Translations under genes and position numbers: made by a program
Shown here: positions 8,954 to 16,689 of the stretch, piece after piece
Numbering within the stretch: position 1 is the stretch's first letter
How the letters are laid out: every line of letters starts with the position of its first letter
Notes under the pieces: generated by a model
Database searches by the model: none
What the model saw: only the letters and a program-made list of their open reading frames with translations
What the model was told of the DNA's origin: nothing
Source of the DNA: Thiomargarita sp.
Lineage (GTDB): Bacteria > Pseudomonadota > Gammaproteobacteria > Beggiatoales > Beggiatoaceae
Assembly (NCBI GenBank): GCA_022729575.1
Contig: DZAL01000026.1
Coordinates: forward strand, 1-43,723
Direction: 5' to 3'
Length of the DNA: 43,723 nucleotides

Positions 8954-9060
8954 TTACTCCACCTCAATCCGCACCCCCGCTTGCTCTAAGTAGCAATGCC
9001 ACTCTCATTTTTGTCATTCTCTTGACACACACAATCTCCCTTATCACACAACCGTTCTAA
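8954..9060 (-). pseudogene. Fragment of C11 peptidase C-terminus
   Basis: Read on the minus strand, the segment encodes LERLCDKGDCVCQENDKNES, almost identical to the end of the intact C11 protein at 25544-27817. A frameshift then moves the frame to CYLEQAGVRIEVE and a stop at 8954-8956, matching the intact ending AGVRIEVF. Only about 35 codons remain. The fragment lies downstream of the WD40-caspase gene and just beyond its junction palindrome. Confidence 0.8.
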
Positions 9061-9152
9061 ACTCGGGCCAAGCCGAAGTTGATGAAGATGTGGTTGAGAA
9101 TGGTGCGTAGGAGGTACCCGACGACTGGAGTCCAAAACATGTTTTGGACTCC
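9061..9152 (+). repeat. Junction repeat with 26-bp palindrome (copy 2)
   Basis: From GGGCCAAGCCGAAGTTGATG to the perfect palindrome at 9127-9152 (GGAGTCCAAAACATG and complement, ACATGT centre). The segment is about 85% identical to 16588-16679. The palindrome ends 8 bp before the stop codon of the WD40-caspase gene. Confidence 0.85.
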
Positions 9153-9160
9153 GATATGGC

Positions 9161-12100
9161 TTAAAACCGAAACCCCTCACAATCCAACTTCACCCAATTG
9201 CTATTCTCATTGGGGTCACTATTGGCCTTGGTCAGTAACACACAAGCCTGATATTCACCCAACTCAATAGCAGGCAGTCCCAGACCAAAATTCAAAATAG
9301 TGAACGTTTGTCCCTCCTTCGCCAGTGTCAAATTCTTCTGGTAAGGTAACAGTTCATTCACCGCACTGAAGGAAAATGGATAACCAATGGTGGCGTAATC
9401 ACCGTGCGGAAAGAGGAAACCCACATATAAATCAAAATTCCCTTCGCCCGCCACCATCACTTCAAAGCGGAATGGGTCGCCAACTTGATAAGCCGGTTGA
9501 TTCACTATCGCTTCTACCGTCACGCTGGTCTGGTCGGTGTCAGTGCGAACAAAACCGACTTCAAAATCTGACCGTTGTCCTTCTATCGTTTCCACTTGGT
9601 AGAAAATGCGCCATTCTTTAGCGGCTTGAAAACCGTTGTAGTCGGCTTCAAAGCGTTGCAACTCATAGTTCGGCGTGAGGGTGATGTCACGACGAGTAAA
9701 TTGCGTTTGTTCACCTTGATATTCCGTCGGTTTATCGTTCTCGTTGGTTAAAATAGCTTGGACTTTGTTGACTGTATTCAGGTCAACGGAAGTTTTGACC
9801 CAGAGGGTCGCGGTCGTTTCTTGCGGGTCCAGGTAAATGGCTGGGTGGACTTCGGTAATGACCGGTGGGACGGATGCCGAGACTTTATTTCCGCCGATGT
9901 AAGTGTTACACGCCAATTGGCCATCTTGGTTGACGTCTAATTTTCCACACGCCAATTGCCCGTCTTTAACTTCAACCTCAACCTCTTGACCATCTTGGTT
10001 TTTTATTTTAATTTTACACAATATCACGTCTTTACCGTTCACATATTGACTATCTTGGTTGTCGTCTAATTGCGGACTTTGATTGCCAAAGAGTGGCTCA
10101 CAACGGATAGTTTTTCTAGCATTCTTAAAAGCTTCTGCAATACTATTGTTAGATTCCAACAAAGATATGAACATATACGCAAAACTTATTCCTTTATCAA
10201 AAGTCCAGGCGAGAGAATCGCTATCTGTACTGGTGACAACGATACGGTCCGGTACGCCGGCTAATTCTGCCAGAAACGACCCAGAATGACAAGTATCCAA
10301 AATGATGATTTGAGTAACACCTTTAGGAATCTTAGCTAACTGTTCCTTAAGTTGTTGGGCTGACAAATCAACGGAGGGTTCACTCTCTTGACCAAGGCGT
10401 AATCGTATTTTTTGGTACTCGGCATGACCATGCAAGTAGAAAATAAACTGTTGACCACTCTTCAGTTCTCTTGCAGCATCATCAAAAGATTGTGTCAATT
10501 CGTTCAAAGGGTCACGTAGCGGAAAATCTTGCCGTTCCGGTTGCTCGTAGGCAGAATTATTGGGCGGCACCGCCGGGGGATAGGGATTGATATAAATTAC
10601 ATCACCATCCGAAAAACCTCGGTCATGAAGGAGGTTGTACATTCTTTCCGTGAACTCATTAGTATAGGGAAACAGGGTATTTTTATTGGCTTGTGGTCCA
10701 CTAGCTGCCACGATGATAGCTTTGCCTAACCCACTAAGCGTTGAGTTGACATTGAACTTTTTACCAATCAATTCAAGTTGTTCATCTCGGCTCTTTTTTT
10801 GACCAGCATCGATACCTTGTTCGAGATTTGCCACCAATATCGCTTTATCTTCGGTGAGCGTCTCTAGCACTTTTTTGACAATATCAGGGCGTTTTTTGTT
10901 AATTTCAGGATTAGGTTGTCCGTTGGCAACATTAGACATTTCTTGATATGCGGTTTGTAACGCATTGATAGAATAAAATTTGGCTTCTTGGTCTTTACTT
11001 TTTTGGTTGAAATGCCAACCCAACAGTTTATCCGCATTTTCGCCCGAACTCATGTAATAGCCCGAAGGAGTCCACGCAATCCAGCGTTTGCCATCGGTAT
11101 GAGGAAAGAAGGCGAGTAATTCTTCGCCAGTGGCTAAATTGTACCAACGGATGGTGCCATCTCCTAAAGCGGCAATCGCTTTTTGACCGTCGCCGGAGAT
11201 GTTGACGGCCCAGGCCACGCTGGACAACGGCACTCCCCATAAAGGTTTTCCTTTGACATCAAACAACACTAAAAAATTTTCTGTGCCTAACAGAAAACTT
11301 GACTGGTCTGGTGCAATGGCAAGAGAACGAGAAACTTCGTCGAAGAAATCCTCAAAAAACGGTAACACCGTACCGTTGAGTTTCGGGTGAAAATTTTGTC
11401 GCCAATCAGTGATATTTAAACTGGTGGTATCAGCCAGTTGTAGTGAGGAATCTGGAGAGGGATACAACAAGAGAAGTTGTTGGTTAAGAGAAAACCGCGC
11501 TGGATGACTTCCTCCCTGTTCAAAACCAAATTGTACAACACTGCCATCGTAAGATACCCGAAATGTTTCTGGGTCTTGTTCAGGTAAATTATTTTCGCCT
11601 CTGCCTGTAGTACGATAATCAGCAATAGGGGCCACATGCTCCTGTTTTTTCTGTCCTTCACTGTCTAAAATTCCCCAACTTGGATTTCCTGTGCCGTAAA
11701 CTAAATCACCATTTTGCAAGAAACGAAGTTGGATAATAGTATTGTTAGAAGCTATCCAATCCGAGGGAATTACTTGACCACCTTGGGACCAACAACGTAT
11801 CAAGTAATTCCCCTTCTTATCATCATGTTTCCCTCCGGCACATAACCGTTGTTCGTCAGGTGACCAGGCTACACTGATGAAGTTACCATTGTCAACATTG
11901 TTGGTGTCTGGTGAATATAACAGGTCAAGGGTTTGCCCATCTAACACATTGACTTGAGTGGAATCATCAAACCCCACCGCAATTTTATCGCCCTTGGGGG
12001 AGAACACCGCATGGAAAGGCTTTTTTCCACCAGGGGGCTGTGTTTTCGTTAACAAGGCAAAATTACCCGTGGCAGTTAGCGAATATAAGCGCAGGTAACC

Positions 12101-14485
12101 GTCCCAAGCACTGGTCAGTAGGCGATTCTTGGAATCAAACTGACAACTTTGGCTAGTATCTCCATATTCGGTATCACTAAATACTTGTTGCCACTGCTTA
12201 GTTTCCCAAACTTGGAGACCTGTCTCCATACTAACCGCTAAATATTGCCCGTCAGGGGAAAAACAGAGATGATGAACGCCTTCTGGTAAACCCGTTAGTC
12301 GTTTGACCAATTGACCCGTCGCACGGCTAAATACATAAACTGAATACTTTTCCTCCCAGGCTCTCCCAGTGTCTCCAGCCGTTGCTATCCACTGGCCATC
12401 AGGAGAAATGGCAGTACTATACAGCTTTCCTTCATCACCTGTTTCAATCGGAACGCGATAGATCGTCTTCTGTTTTCCATCCGCTAACTCCCAAAGGCGT
12501 AACGTTTTATCGTGGGAAGCGGTCACTAACAAATGTTCAGTAACAGATTCGTAAATGTCGAAACGATTGATACGGGCCGTGTGCATCTCGGCTTCTATTC
12601 GTAAAATAGGCTTTGTAGAAGGTTCATTAGGAGTATTTTCGGCTTGTAATTTCTGAAGTGCTTCTGTTTCGCCTAACTCAACTAAAGTTCTTTGCACCAC
12701 TTCCGGGCGTTTATAGGTTTTAGAATATAACTGCCCGACGGGATAAAAACTCGCCGCTTGGTCTCGCCCATGATTGACATGCCAGCCTAGCAAGTTATCG
12801 GCATCTTCACCCGAACTCATGTAATAGCCCGATGGAGTCCAAGCAATCCAACGCTGTCCATCGTTGTGAGGAAAGAAAGCGAGTAATTCTTCACCATCAG
12901 CATTGTACCAGCGAATCGTCCCATCATCTAAAGCGGCCACGACCTTTTCCTGATCGCCAGAAAAATTGACTGCTTCGGGCCTCCCAGGTACAGTTACGGC
13001 TAACTTTTGTGAACCTTGGGTATCAAATAATCGTAAAGTGACACCGTTAGTTCCTAGCAGAAAAACCGACTTGTTAGGCGCAATCGCTAAAGAAAGAGAA
13101 CCCGTCTCCGGTGTGGCTTCTCCTACCGGTGGAAAAGAGAGTGGAACACCATTTAATTTCGGTAAATCATAAGTCCCCCAACCGGTGATATTTAAACTGG
13201 TCGTGTCAGGGGGAAGTAGTGTATTATCTACTGGTGGATTTAAGATCAGTTTCGGTTCCATTAAGGAAAAACGCGCCGGTCGCCCTCCCCCTTGTTCAAG
13301 TTCAAATTGCACGATACTGCCATCTTGAGAGAGGAGAAGGGTTGAGAGTTTAACTTCGACTTCAGAACCAGTCTGCAAGGTAATACCATGATAATCAGCG
13401 AGTGCAGAGCGTTTCTCCAAGCGTTTCTGGCCGTTGCTGTCTAAAATTCCCCAACTGGGTGGTGACTGCGTGGCATACACCAAATCTCCATTCTTTAAAA
13501 AATGAAGATTTGAAATTACACCCTTGGAGGCTGGCCAATCACCAATATGAGTGCCTCGTCCCTCTTCGGGCCAACAACGTATCAGATCATTTAGGTTCGT
13601 AATCGATCCATCATTATATGATCCGGCTACACATAATCGCTGACCATCAGGTGACCAAGCAATGCTAACAAATTGCGCATAGGGGCTAATATCTTTGGTA
13701 TCTGTTGCAAATAAATAAGAGAGAGTTTGACCGTTTAAGACATAGACTTGCTTGGAATTCCAAAATCCAACTGCAATCTTATCGCCAGTGGGTGAAAATG
13801 CAACCCCCATCGGTCGTTGTCGATAAGGTATAAGCCATTGGGTTACTAACGCAAAGGTGCCAGCGCTAGGTGAATACAAACGCAGATAATCGTCGTCGGC
13901 ACTGGTCAATAAACGATTTTGAACATCAAATACACAATGATTACTTGGGCCACCATAATCAGCACCACTAAAGATTTGTTCCCAGCGTTGTGTTTCCCAA
14001 ACACGAATACCAAAACCACCCAAAATAGCTGCTAGGTACTGACCATCGGGAGAAAAGCAGAGATGATTAATCACATTTTTTAGTCCATACAAACGTTTAA
14101 CCAATTTGCCGGTGAAGCGATTGAATATGTAAATGGAATTGCTTTGTTCCCATTCATTACCAGTCCAACCTCCGCCAATAATTAATTCACCATCGGGGGA
14201 GATGGCAGCGGCATATAATTTTCCTTCATAACCTGCACCAATCGGAACGCGATAAACTGGCTGTTTTTGTTTCCCGTCATTCAAATCCCACAACCGTAAC
14301 GTTTTGTCGTCTGAAGCGGTAAGTAAAAAACTCTCTTTGGCATCCACACTGATTTGGGTTATCCGGTCGGTGTGCATCTCCGTTTCAATCCGCAGAATCG
14401 GTGCGCCCGAAGGTTCGCTGGCCCATGTGAGGGGGGAGAGGGTGAGGATGAAGTAGAAAATCAGTTTGGTTAGGTTAGTTGGCAT
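9161..14485 (-). CDS. Giant WD40-caspase fusion protein
   Basis: The 1774-residue product starts with a signal peptide (LIFYFILTLSPLTWA). Residues about 28-620 and 628-1180 are a duplication: each starts LRIE-x-EMHT, has LLTAS-x-DKTLRLW and CFSPDGQYLA WD40 blades, and ends with LLAFFPH and RWIAWTPSGYYMSSGE, a block often seen before caspase domains in WD40-caspase proteins. The peptidase domain (about 1250-1480) has YLHGHAE (His near 1352) and LDTCHSGSF (Cys near 1398), so both catalytic residues are present. A Ca-loop-like DDNQDSQ and DVNQDGQ region follows, then Ig-like sequence and the C-terminal domain (about 1640-1774) shared with the C13 genes, ending CEGFRF. Probably periplasmic or surface exposed. 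The shape recalls eukaryotic apoptosome logic (propeller plus caspase), by analogy only. GGAAA precedes the ATG by about 9 nt. Confidence 0.9.
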   Translation of the reverse strand: MPTNLTKLIFYFILTLSPLTWASEPSGAPILRIETEMHTDRITQISVDAKESFLLTASDDKTLRLWDLNDGKQKQPVYRVPIGAGYEGKLYAAAISPDGELIIGGGWTGNEWEQSNSIYIFNRFTGKLVKRLYGLKNVINHLCFSPDGQYLAAILGGFGIRVWETQRWEQIFSGADYGGPSNHCVFDVQNRLLTSADDDYLRLYSPSAGTFALVTQWLIPYRQRPMGVAFSPTGDKIAVGFWNSKQVYVLNGQTLSYLFATDTKDISPYAQFVSIAWSPDGQRLCVAGSYNDGSITNLNDLIRCWPEEGRGTHIGDWPASKGVISNLHFLKNGDLVYATQSPPSWGILDSNGQKRLEKRSALADYHGITLQTGSEVEVKLSTLLLSQDGSIVQFELEQGGGRPARFSLMEPKLILNPPVDNTLLPPDTTSLNITGWGTYDLPKLNGVPLSFPPVGEATPETGSLSLAIAPNKSVFLLGTNGVTLRLFDTQGSQKLAVTVPGRPEAVNFSGDQEKVVAALDDGTIRWYNADGEELLAFFPHNDGQRWIAWTPSGYYMSSGEDADNLLGWHVNHGRDQAASFYPVGQLYSKTYKRPEVVQRTLVELGETEALQKLQAENTPNEPSTKPILRIEAEMHTARINRFDIYESVTEHLLVTASHDKTLRLWELADGKQKTIYRVPIETGDEGKLYSTAISPDGQWIATAGDTGRAWEEKYSVYVFSRATGQLVKRLTGLPEGVHHLCFSPDGQYLAVSMETGLQVWETKQWQQVFSDTEYGDTSQSCQFDSKNRLLTSAWDGYLRLYSLTATGNFALLTKTQPPGGKKPFHAVFSPKGDKIAVGFDDSTQVNVLDGQTLDLLYSPDTNNVDNGNFISVAWSPDEQRLCAGGKHDDKKGNYLIRCWSQGGQVIPSDWIASNNTIIQLRFLQNGDLVYGTGNPSWGILDSEGQKKQEHVAPIADYRTTGRGENNLPEQDPETFRVSYDGSVVQFGFEQGGSHPARFSLNQQLLLLYPSPDSSLQLADTTSLNITDWRQNFHPKLNGTVLPFFEDFFDEVSRSLAIAPDQSSFLLGTENFLVLFDVKGKPLWGVPLSSVAWAVNISGDGQKAIAALGDGTIRWYNLATGEELLAFFPHTDGKRWIAWTPSGYYMSSGENADKLLGWHFNQKSKDQEAKFYSINALQTAYQEMSNVANGQPNPEINKKRPDIVKKVLETLTEDKAILVANLEQGIDAGQKKSRDEQLELIGKKFNVNSTLSGLGKAIIVAASGPQANKNTLFPYTNEFTERMYNLLHDRGFSDGDVIYINPYPPAVPPNNSAYEQPERQDFPLRDPLNELTQSFDDAARELKSGQQFIFYLHGHAEYQKIRLRLGQESEPSVDLSAQQLKEQLAKIPKGVTQIIILDTCHSGSFLAELAGVPDRIVVTSTDSDSLAWTFDKGISFAYMFISLLESNNSIAEAFKNARKTIRCEPLFGNQSPQLDDNQDSQYVNGKDVILCKIKIKNQDGQEVEVEVKDGQLACGKLDVNQDGQLACNTYIGGNKVSASVPPVITEVHPAIYLDPQETTATLWVKTSVDLNTVNKVQAILTNENDKPTEYQGEQTQFTRRDITLTPNYELQRFEADYNGFQAAKEWRIFYQVETIEGQRSDFEVGFVRTDTDQTSVTVEAIVNQPAYQVGDPFRFEVMVAGEGNFDLYVGFLFPHGDYATIGYPFSFSAVNELLPYQKNLTLAKEGQTFTILNFGLGLPAIELGEYQACVLLTKANSDPNENSNWVKLDCEGFRF

Positions 14486-14550
14486 AAAAGTATTTCCAAA
14501 GTAAAAGTAAATGAGTTAAGTATGTTTTGGGGGTAAAGACAACAGATTAA

Positions 14551-14622
14551 GAGTACAACGAATTTAGAAATAAACGAATTAAGCCCGTCACCAATTCGTT
14601 TATTTCTAAATTCGTGGTACTC
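14551..14622 (+). repeat. Long hairpin AATTCG/CGAATT family, copy 3
   Basis: A 30-bp stem with one mismatch (GAGTACAACGAATTTAGAAA... / ...TTTCTAAATTCGTGGTACTC). The loop AAGCCCGTCACC is the reverse complement of the loop at 6209-6220, so the element lies here in the opposite orientation. It starts 66 bp upstream of the WD40-caspase ATG. Confidence 0.9.
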
Positions 14623-14644
14623 GATAATCCATTACACTCCCCCG

Positions 14645-14902
14645 TTAATAAGCACTTTTTCTCGGCAAGACCCTCAAAATTTGAATAGTGTGAGTGTTTG
14701 CCACAAACAGAAAACGTATTCGCCATTTTCCTACCCGTAAGCGCCATTCATTAGCACAACCTTTTAATTTGCGAATATCCACGCTAGACGGGTTCTGAGT
14801 CAGTCTATCCAAAGCTTGAATAACTGCCTGTAAATCTCGTTCTGGCAATTTAGCTAGGTCTTTTTCGGCAATATGAGTGAGAAACAGTGACCAGGGTTTC
14901 AT
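14645..14902 (-). CDS. RelE/ParE-family toxin
   Basis: The 85-residue product has the size and pattern of RelE/ParE toxins: an N-terminal helix pair (IAEKDLAKLPERDLQAVIQAL), the DIRKLKGCANEWRLRVGKWR strand block with conserved Lys-Leu-Lys and Trp-Arg-Leu-Arg-Val, and IQILRVLPRKSAY at the end. RelE-type members cleave mRNA at the ribosome; ParE-type members poison gyrase; the sequence does not decide which. It overlaps the antitoxin gene by ATGA. Its final SAY-stop codons coincide with the end of a dispersed repeat. Confidence 0.9.
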   Translation of the reverse strand: MKPWSLFLTHIAEKDLAKLPERDLQAVIQALDRLTQNPSSVDIRKLKGCANEWRLRVGKWRIRFLFVANTHTIQILRVLPRKSAY

Positions 14903-15156
14903 AAAGTTTTCCTAAGCAATCGCTGTTTAGCCTCTTCCCACGTCGATACTTCACCTCTGGTCACTTCTGCTCGGGCTTCTTGGACTAAGTGTTCCTCTTC
15001 CACACTCGTGTCTTCGTCATCGAGTGGGGCATTAATCAGGGTGCGTAACACGGGGTTGCTGTGGGTATGGACATAATCTAAAAACCACTGCACCGCCGGT
15101 AATTCCTGGTCTGGCAATAAGTCCACCAGAGAATGTAATTCGGCTTTGGTTGTCAT
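14899..15156 (-). CDS. Antitoxin of RelE/ParE-type pair
   Basis: The 85-residue acidic product lies directly upstream of the toxin and overlaps it by 4 bp. It has a helical N-terminus (ELHSLVDLLPDQELPAVQWFLDYV, seen often in antitoxins paired with ParE/RelE) and a C-terminal tail TRGEVSTWEEAKQRLL, which typically wraps the toxin. No clear DNA-binding ribbon-helix-helix is seen. The role as antitoxin follows from pairing and composition. The ribosome binding site is weak. Confidence 0.85.
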   Translation of the reverse strand: MTTKAELHSLVDLLPDQELPAVQWFLDYVHTHSNPVLRTLINAPLDDEDTSVEEEHLVQEARAEVTRGEVSTWEEAKQRLLRKTL

Positions 15157-15201
15157 AGTAGGTAAGGTCTCTTGGTTGATTAACTAGCAATTATAGCATA
15201 G

Positions 15202-15430
15202 TAGGTTGGAGTGAGCGAAGCAACCCCAACACTCCTCTTACACTCATATTACAGCTCACCTTACGCATTTTCAACACAACCACCCCCGGCCCCTCCTTGC
15301 CAAGGAGGGGAGTATCCCCTACGCATCAGGTAATGTGTACTCCCCGCCTTAGCAAGGAGGGGCCGGGGGTGGTTGTGCGTAAGGTAAGTTACAGCTAGGT
15401 TGGAGTTCGCAGACGCTCACTCCAACCTAC
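15202..15430 (+). repeat. AGGTTGGAGTGAGCG repeat, split by a MITE-like insertion
   Basis: The left half (TAGGTTGGAGTGAGCGAAG, then ...CTCCTCTTACACTC) ends at about 15244 and the right half (AGGTTGGAGTTCGCAGACG...CCAACCTAC) resumes at 15397. Compared with the unbroken copy at 7808-7888, the break falls between TACACT and AGGTTGG. The interval is filled by the element at 15257-15388. Confidence 0.8.
15257..15388 (+). mobile_element. 132-bp MITE-like element with TTACAGCT duplication
   Basis: Long inverted arms (ACCTTACGCA, then CAACCACCCCCGGCCCCTCC TTG with complement at 15345-15385) make almost the whole element a hairpin. The 8-bp word TTACAGCT stands directly on both sides (15249-15256 and 15389-15396), as expected of a target-site duplication. 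It encodes nothing and would need a transposase supplied elsewhere. Confidence 0.75.
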
Positions 15431-15441
15431 ACCTACTACAC

Positions 15442-15765
15442 CTACTTTTTCCCAACGAGTGTCACGGTAGCTTTGCTAGAAGTGAGAAGCGCCGAGTTGA
15501 GAGAGTCGAGTAATGGTAAAAATGAGTCAATCTTGTTGTCGGGCACGATGAGAACAATTACCACTAAGTTGAAACCACGCAAATTTTGTTGATAGCGCAA
15601 ATTTTGGTCAACGGTGATAAATACCTCAAAATACGGTTCCGCTAGTTTCAGTAGATTACCGTTTTTTATGCCATTCCAACCCATTTCTACCACTGTTTTC
15701 ACTGCATGTCCTATCAAATATTTCTTGAGTCTTTTGGGAACACATTCGTCTAACAGGATGTTCAT
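15442..15765 (-). CDS. DUF5615 PIN-like toxin
   Basis: The 107-residue product opens with NILLDECVPKRLKKYL, the DUF5615/Mut7-C-like PIN start with conserved acidic residues (Asp-Glu), followed by GHAVKTVVEMGW, NGNLLKLAE and FITVDQNLRYQQN, all typical of this family (LIxDEn, HD..., T.D.n acids). The family is the predicted ribonuclease partner of DUF433 antitoxins. Overlaps the DUF433 gene by 4 bp (15762-15765), showing translational coupling. Length matches the family. Confidence 0.9.
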   Translation of the reverse strand: MNILLDECVPKRLKKYLIGHAVKTVVEMGWNGIKNGNLLKLAEPYFEVFITVDQNLRYQQNLRGFNLVVIVLIVPDNKIDSFLPLLDSLNSALLTSSKATVTLVGKK

Positions 15766-16037
15766 GCGGCTTCTCTTTTATACTGCTGGGCCAGTTCTGC
15801 TAAAAAAGCTACTACAACTTCTTGTTTCACTGACGGAAAATCCTCCAAAAATGCCATTAAGGTCTGGTTGTCTTCCAAATAGTCAAATAAGGCAGTCACG
15901 GGCACTCGTGTATTCACAAATACGGGGGTGCCGCCTAAAATATCAGTGTCTATCTTGACATATTGATTGGGGTGAAGCCATTTACGTGGTCGTCTGGAGG
16001 AAACCCGTTTAACTGGAGATGGAGTGTGTTTCATCAT
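15762..16037 (-). CDS. DUF433-family antitoxin
   Basis: The 91-residue product contains the DUF433 core: I-x-x-D-x-x-ILGGTPVFVNTRVPV (about 30-48), then LFDYLEDNQTLMAFLEDFPSV and VVAFLAELAQQY, an HTH-like helical domain. An unusually basic N-terminal 25 residues (KRVSSRRPRKW) precedes it. Family role: antitoxin and probably autoregulator of the DUF5615 toxin. The start is one of two adjacent ATGs (16037 or 16034); neither has a strong Shine-Dalgarno. Its upstream neighbour is a 22-codon relic of a C13 gene. Confidence 0.88.
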   Translation of the reverse strand: MMKHTPSPVKRVSSRRPRKWLHPNQYVKIDTDILGGTPVFVNTRVPVTALFDYLEDNQTLMAFLEDFPSVKQEVVVAFLAELAQQYKREAA

Positions 16038-16046
16038 TTGACGTTC

Positions 16047-16115
16047 TCACTGGTACGCACAATGGTTATGGGGAATGGTTGATTTAAGGTGATTGAGTTT
16101 AAGTAAGTTAGTCAT
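16047..16115 (-). pseudogene. Relic of a C13 gene 5' end
   Basis: The ATG at 16113-16115 opens MTNLLKLNHLKST and stops after 22 codons at 16047. The first eight residues equal the start of the C13 protein at 2307-6098 (MTNLLKLNYFF). The upstream sequence also matches that gene's leader (GTTTAAGTAAGT and CATGTTTA on the plus strand, then an AATTCG-type hairpin, diverged, at 16173-16250). The body of the gene is missing and the DUF433/DUF5615 pair lies where it would continue. Confidence 0.75.
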
Positions 16116-16172
16116 GTTTATTCACCTGCAAAGTTAAGTGGTAAGATAATGGAGTTTAGTACAACAGAGTTT

Positions 16173-16250
16173 AGTACCACGGATTTAGGAAATCAACGTA
16201 TAAAACCTCAATATATCACCATCCGTTTATTTCGTCAATCCGTTGTACTC
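16173..16250 (+). repeat. Diverged AATTCG/CGAATT-type hairpin
   Basis: AGTACCACGGATTTAGGAAA at the left and TTCGTCAATCCGTTGTACTC at the right still pair partly; the arms have drifted compared with 20635-20705. It lies 58 bp upstream of the relic C13 start, the same place as beside the intact genes. Confidence 0.65.
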
Positions 16251-16256
16251 AAACGC

Positions 16257-16440
16257 AAATCTACACCGGCGCCATCGTGCTAACGGATACACTCCACCTG
16301 ACCCCCCAACTTCCGCTTGCAACCAGATTCTATCGGCAGTCAACACCGGTATATCCAACACTCGTGCTGTAGCCAGACAAGCCCTATCACCCAGTGACAA
16401 CTCCATCGCCCGTGTCAAAAGTCGCAAGCGGCCCGCTTCA
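16257..16440 (-). pseudogene. PIN-domain (VapC-type) toxin, C-terminal fragment
   Basis: On the minus strand the segment reads LSLGDRACLATARVLDIPVLTADRIW, the third and fourth conserved acidic blocks of VapC ribonucleases (LGDRACLA and LTADR). The N-terminal half is absent, cut off by a half copy of the AGGTTGGAGTGAGCG repeat at 16441-16470. Downstream of AEVGG the family ending appears only in another frame (frameshift). Not functional as it stands. Confidence 0.75.
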
Positions 16441-16482
16441 TTGGAGTTCGCTTCGCTCACTCCAACCTACACCTATTTTACC

Positions 16483-16600
16483 TCACTTCAATCCGCCCGC
16501 CCTAAAGTTATTTGAAGTGGAGATGCAACTTTCATTTTGGTCATTCTCTTGACACACACAATCTCCCTGATTACACAACCTTCCCAAAATCGAGCCAAGC
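16483..16600 (-). pseudogene. Fragment of C11 peptidase C-terminus, second copy
   Basis: The minus strand reads GRLCNQGDCVCQENDQNESC then ISTSNNFRAGGLK and a stop at 16483-16485. This is the same 35-codon ending as the intact C11 gene (RLCDKGDCVCKENDKNES, then NQFRAGVRIEVF), with the last residues diverged. As at 8954, it lies just past the junction palindrome of the upstream peptidase gene. Confidence 0.8.
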
Positions 16601-16679
16601 CAAAGTTAAGGAAGACGTGGTTGAGAATGGTGCGTAAGAGGCACCCGACGACTGGAGTCCAAGACATGTCTTGGACTCC
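16588..16679 (+). repeat. Junction repeat with 26-bp palindrome (copy 3)
   Basis: Starts GCCAAGCCAAAGTTAAGGAA and ends in the perfect palindrome 16654-16679 (GGAGTCCAAGACATG and complement). About 85% identical to 9061-9152. The palindrome ends 10 bp before the stop codon of the C13 gene at 16690. Confidence 0.85.
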
Positions 16680-16689
16680 AAAAGCAGAA

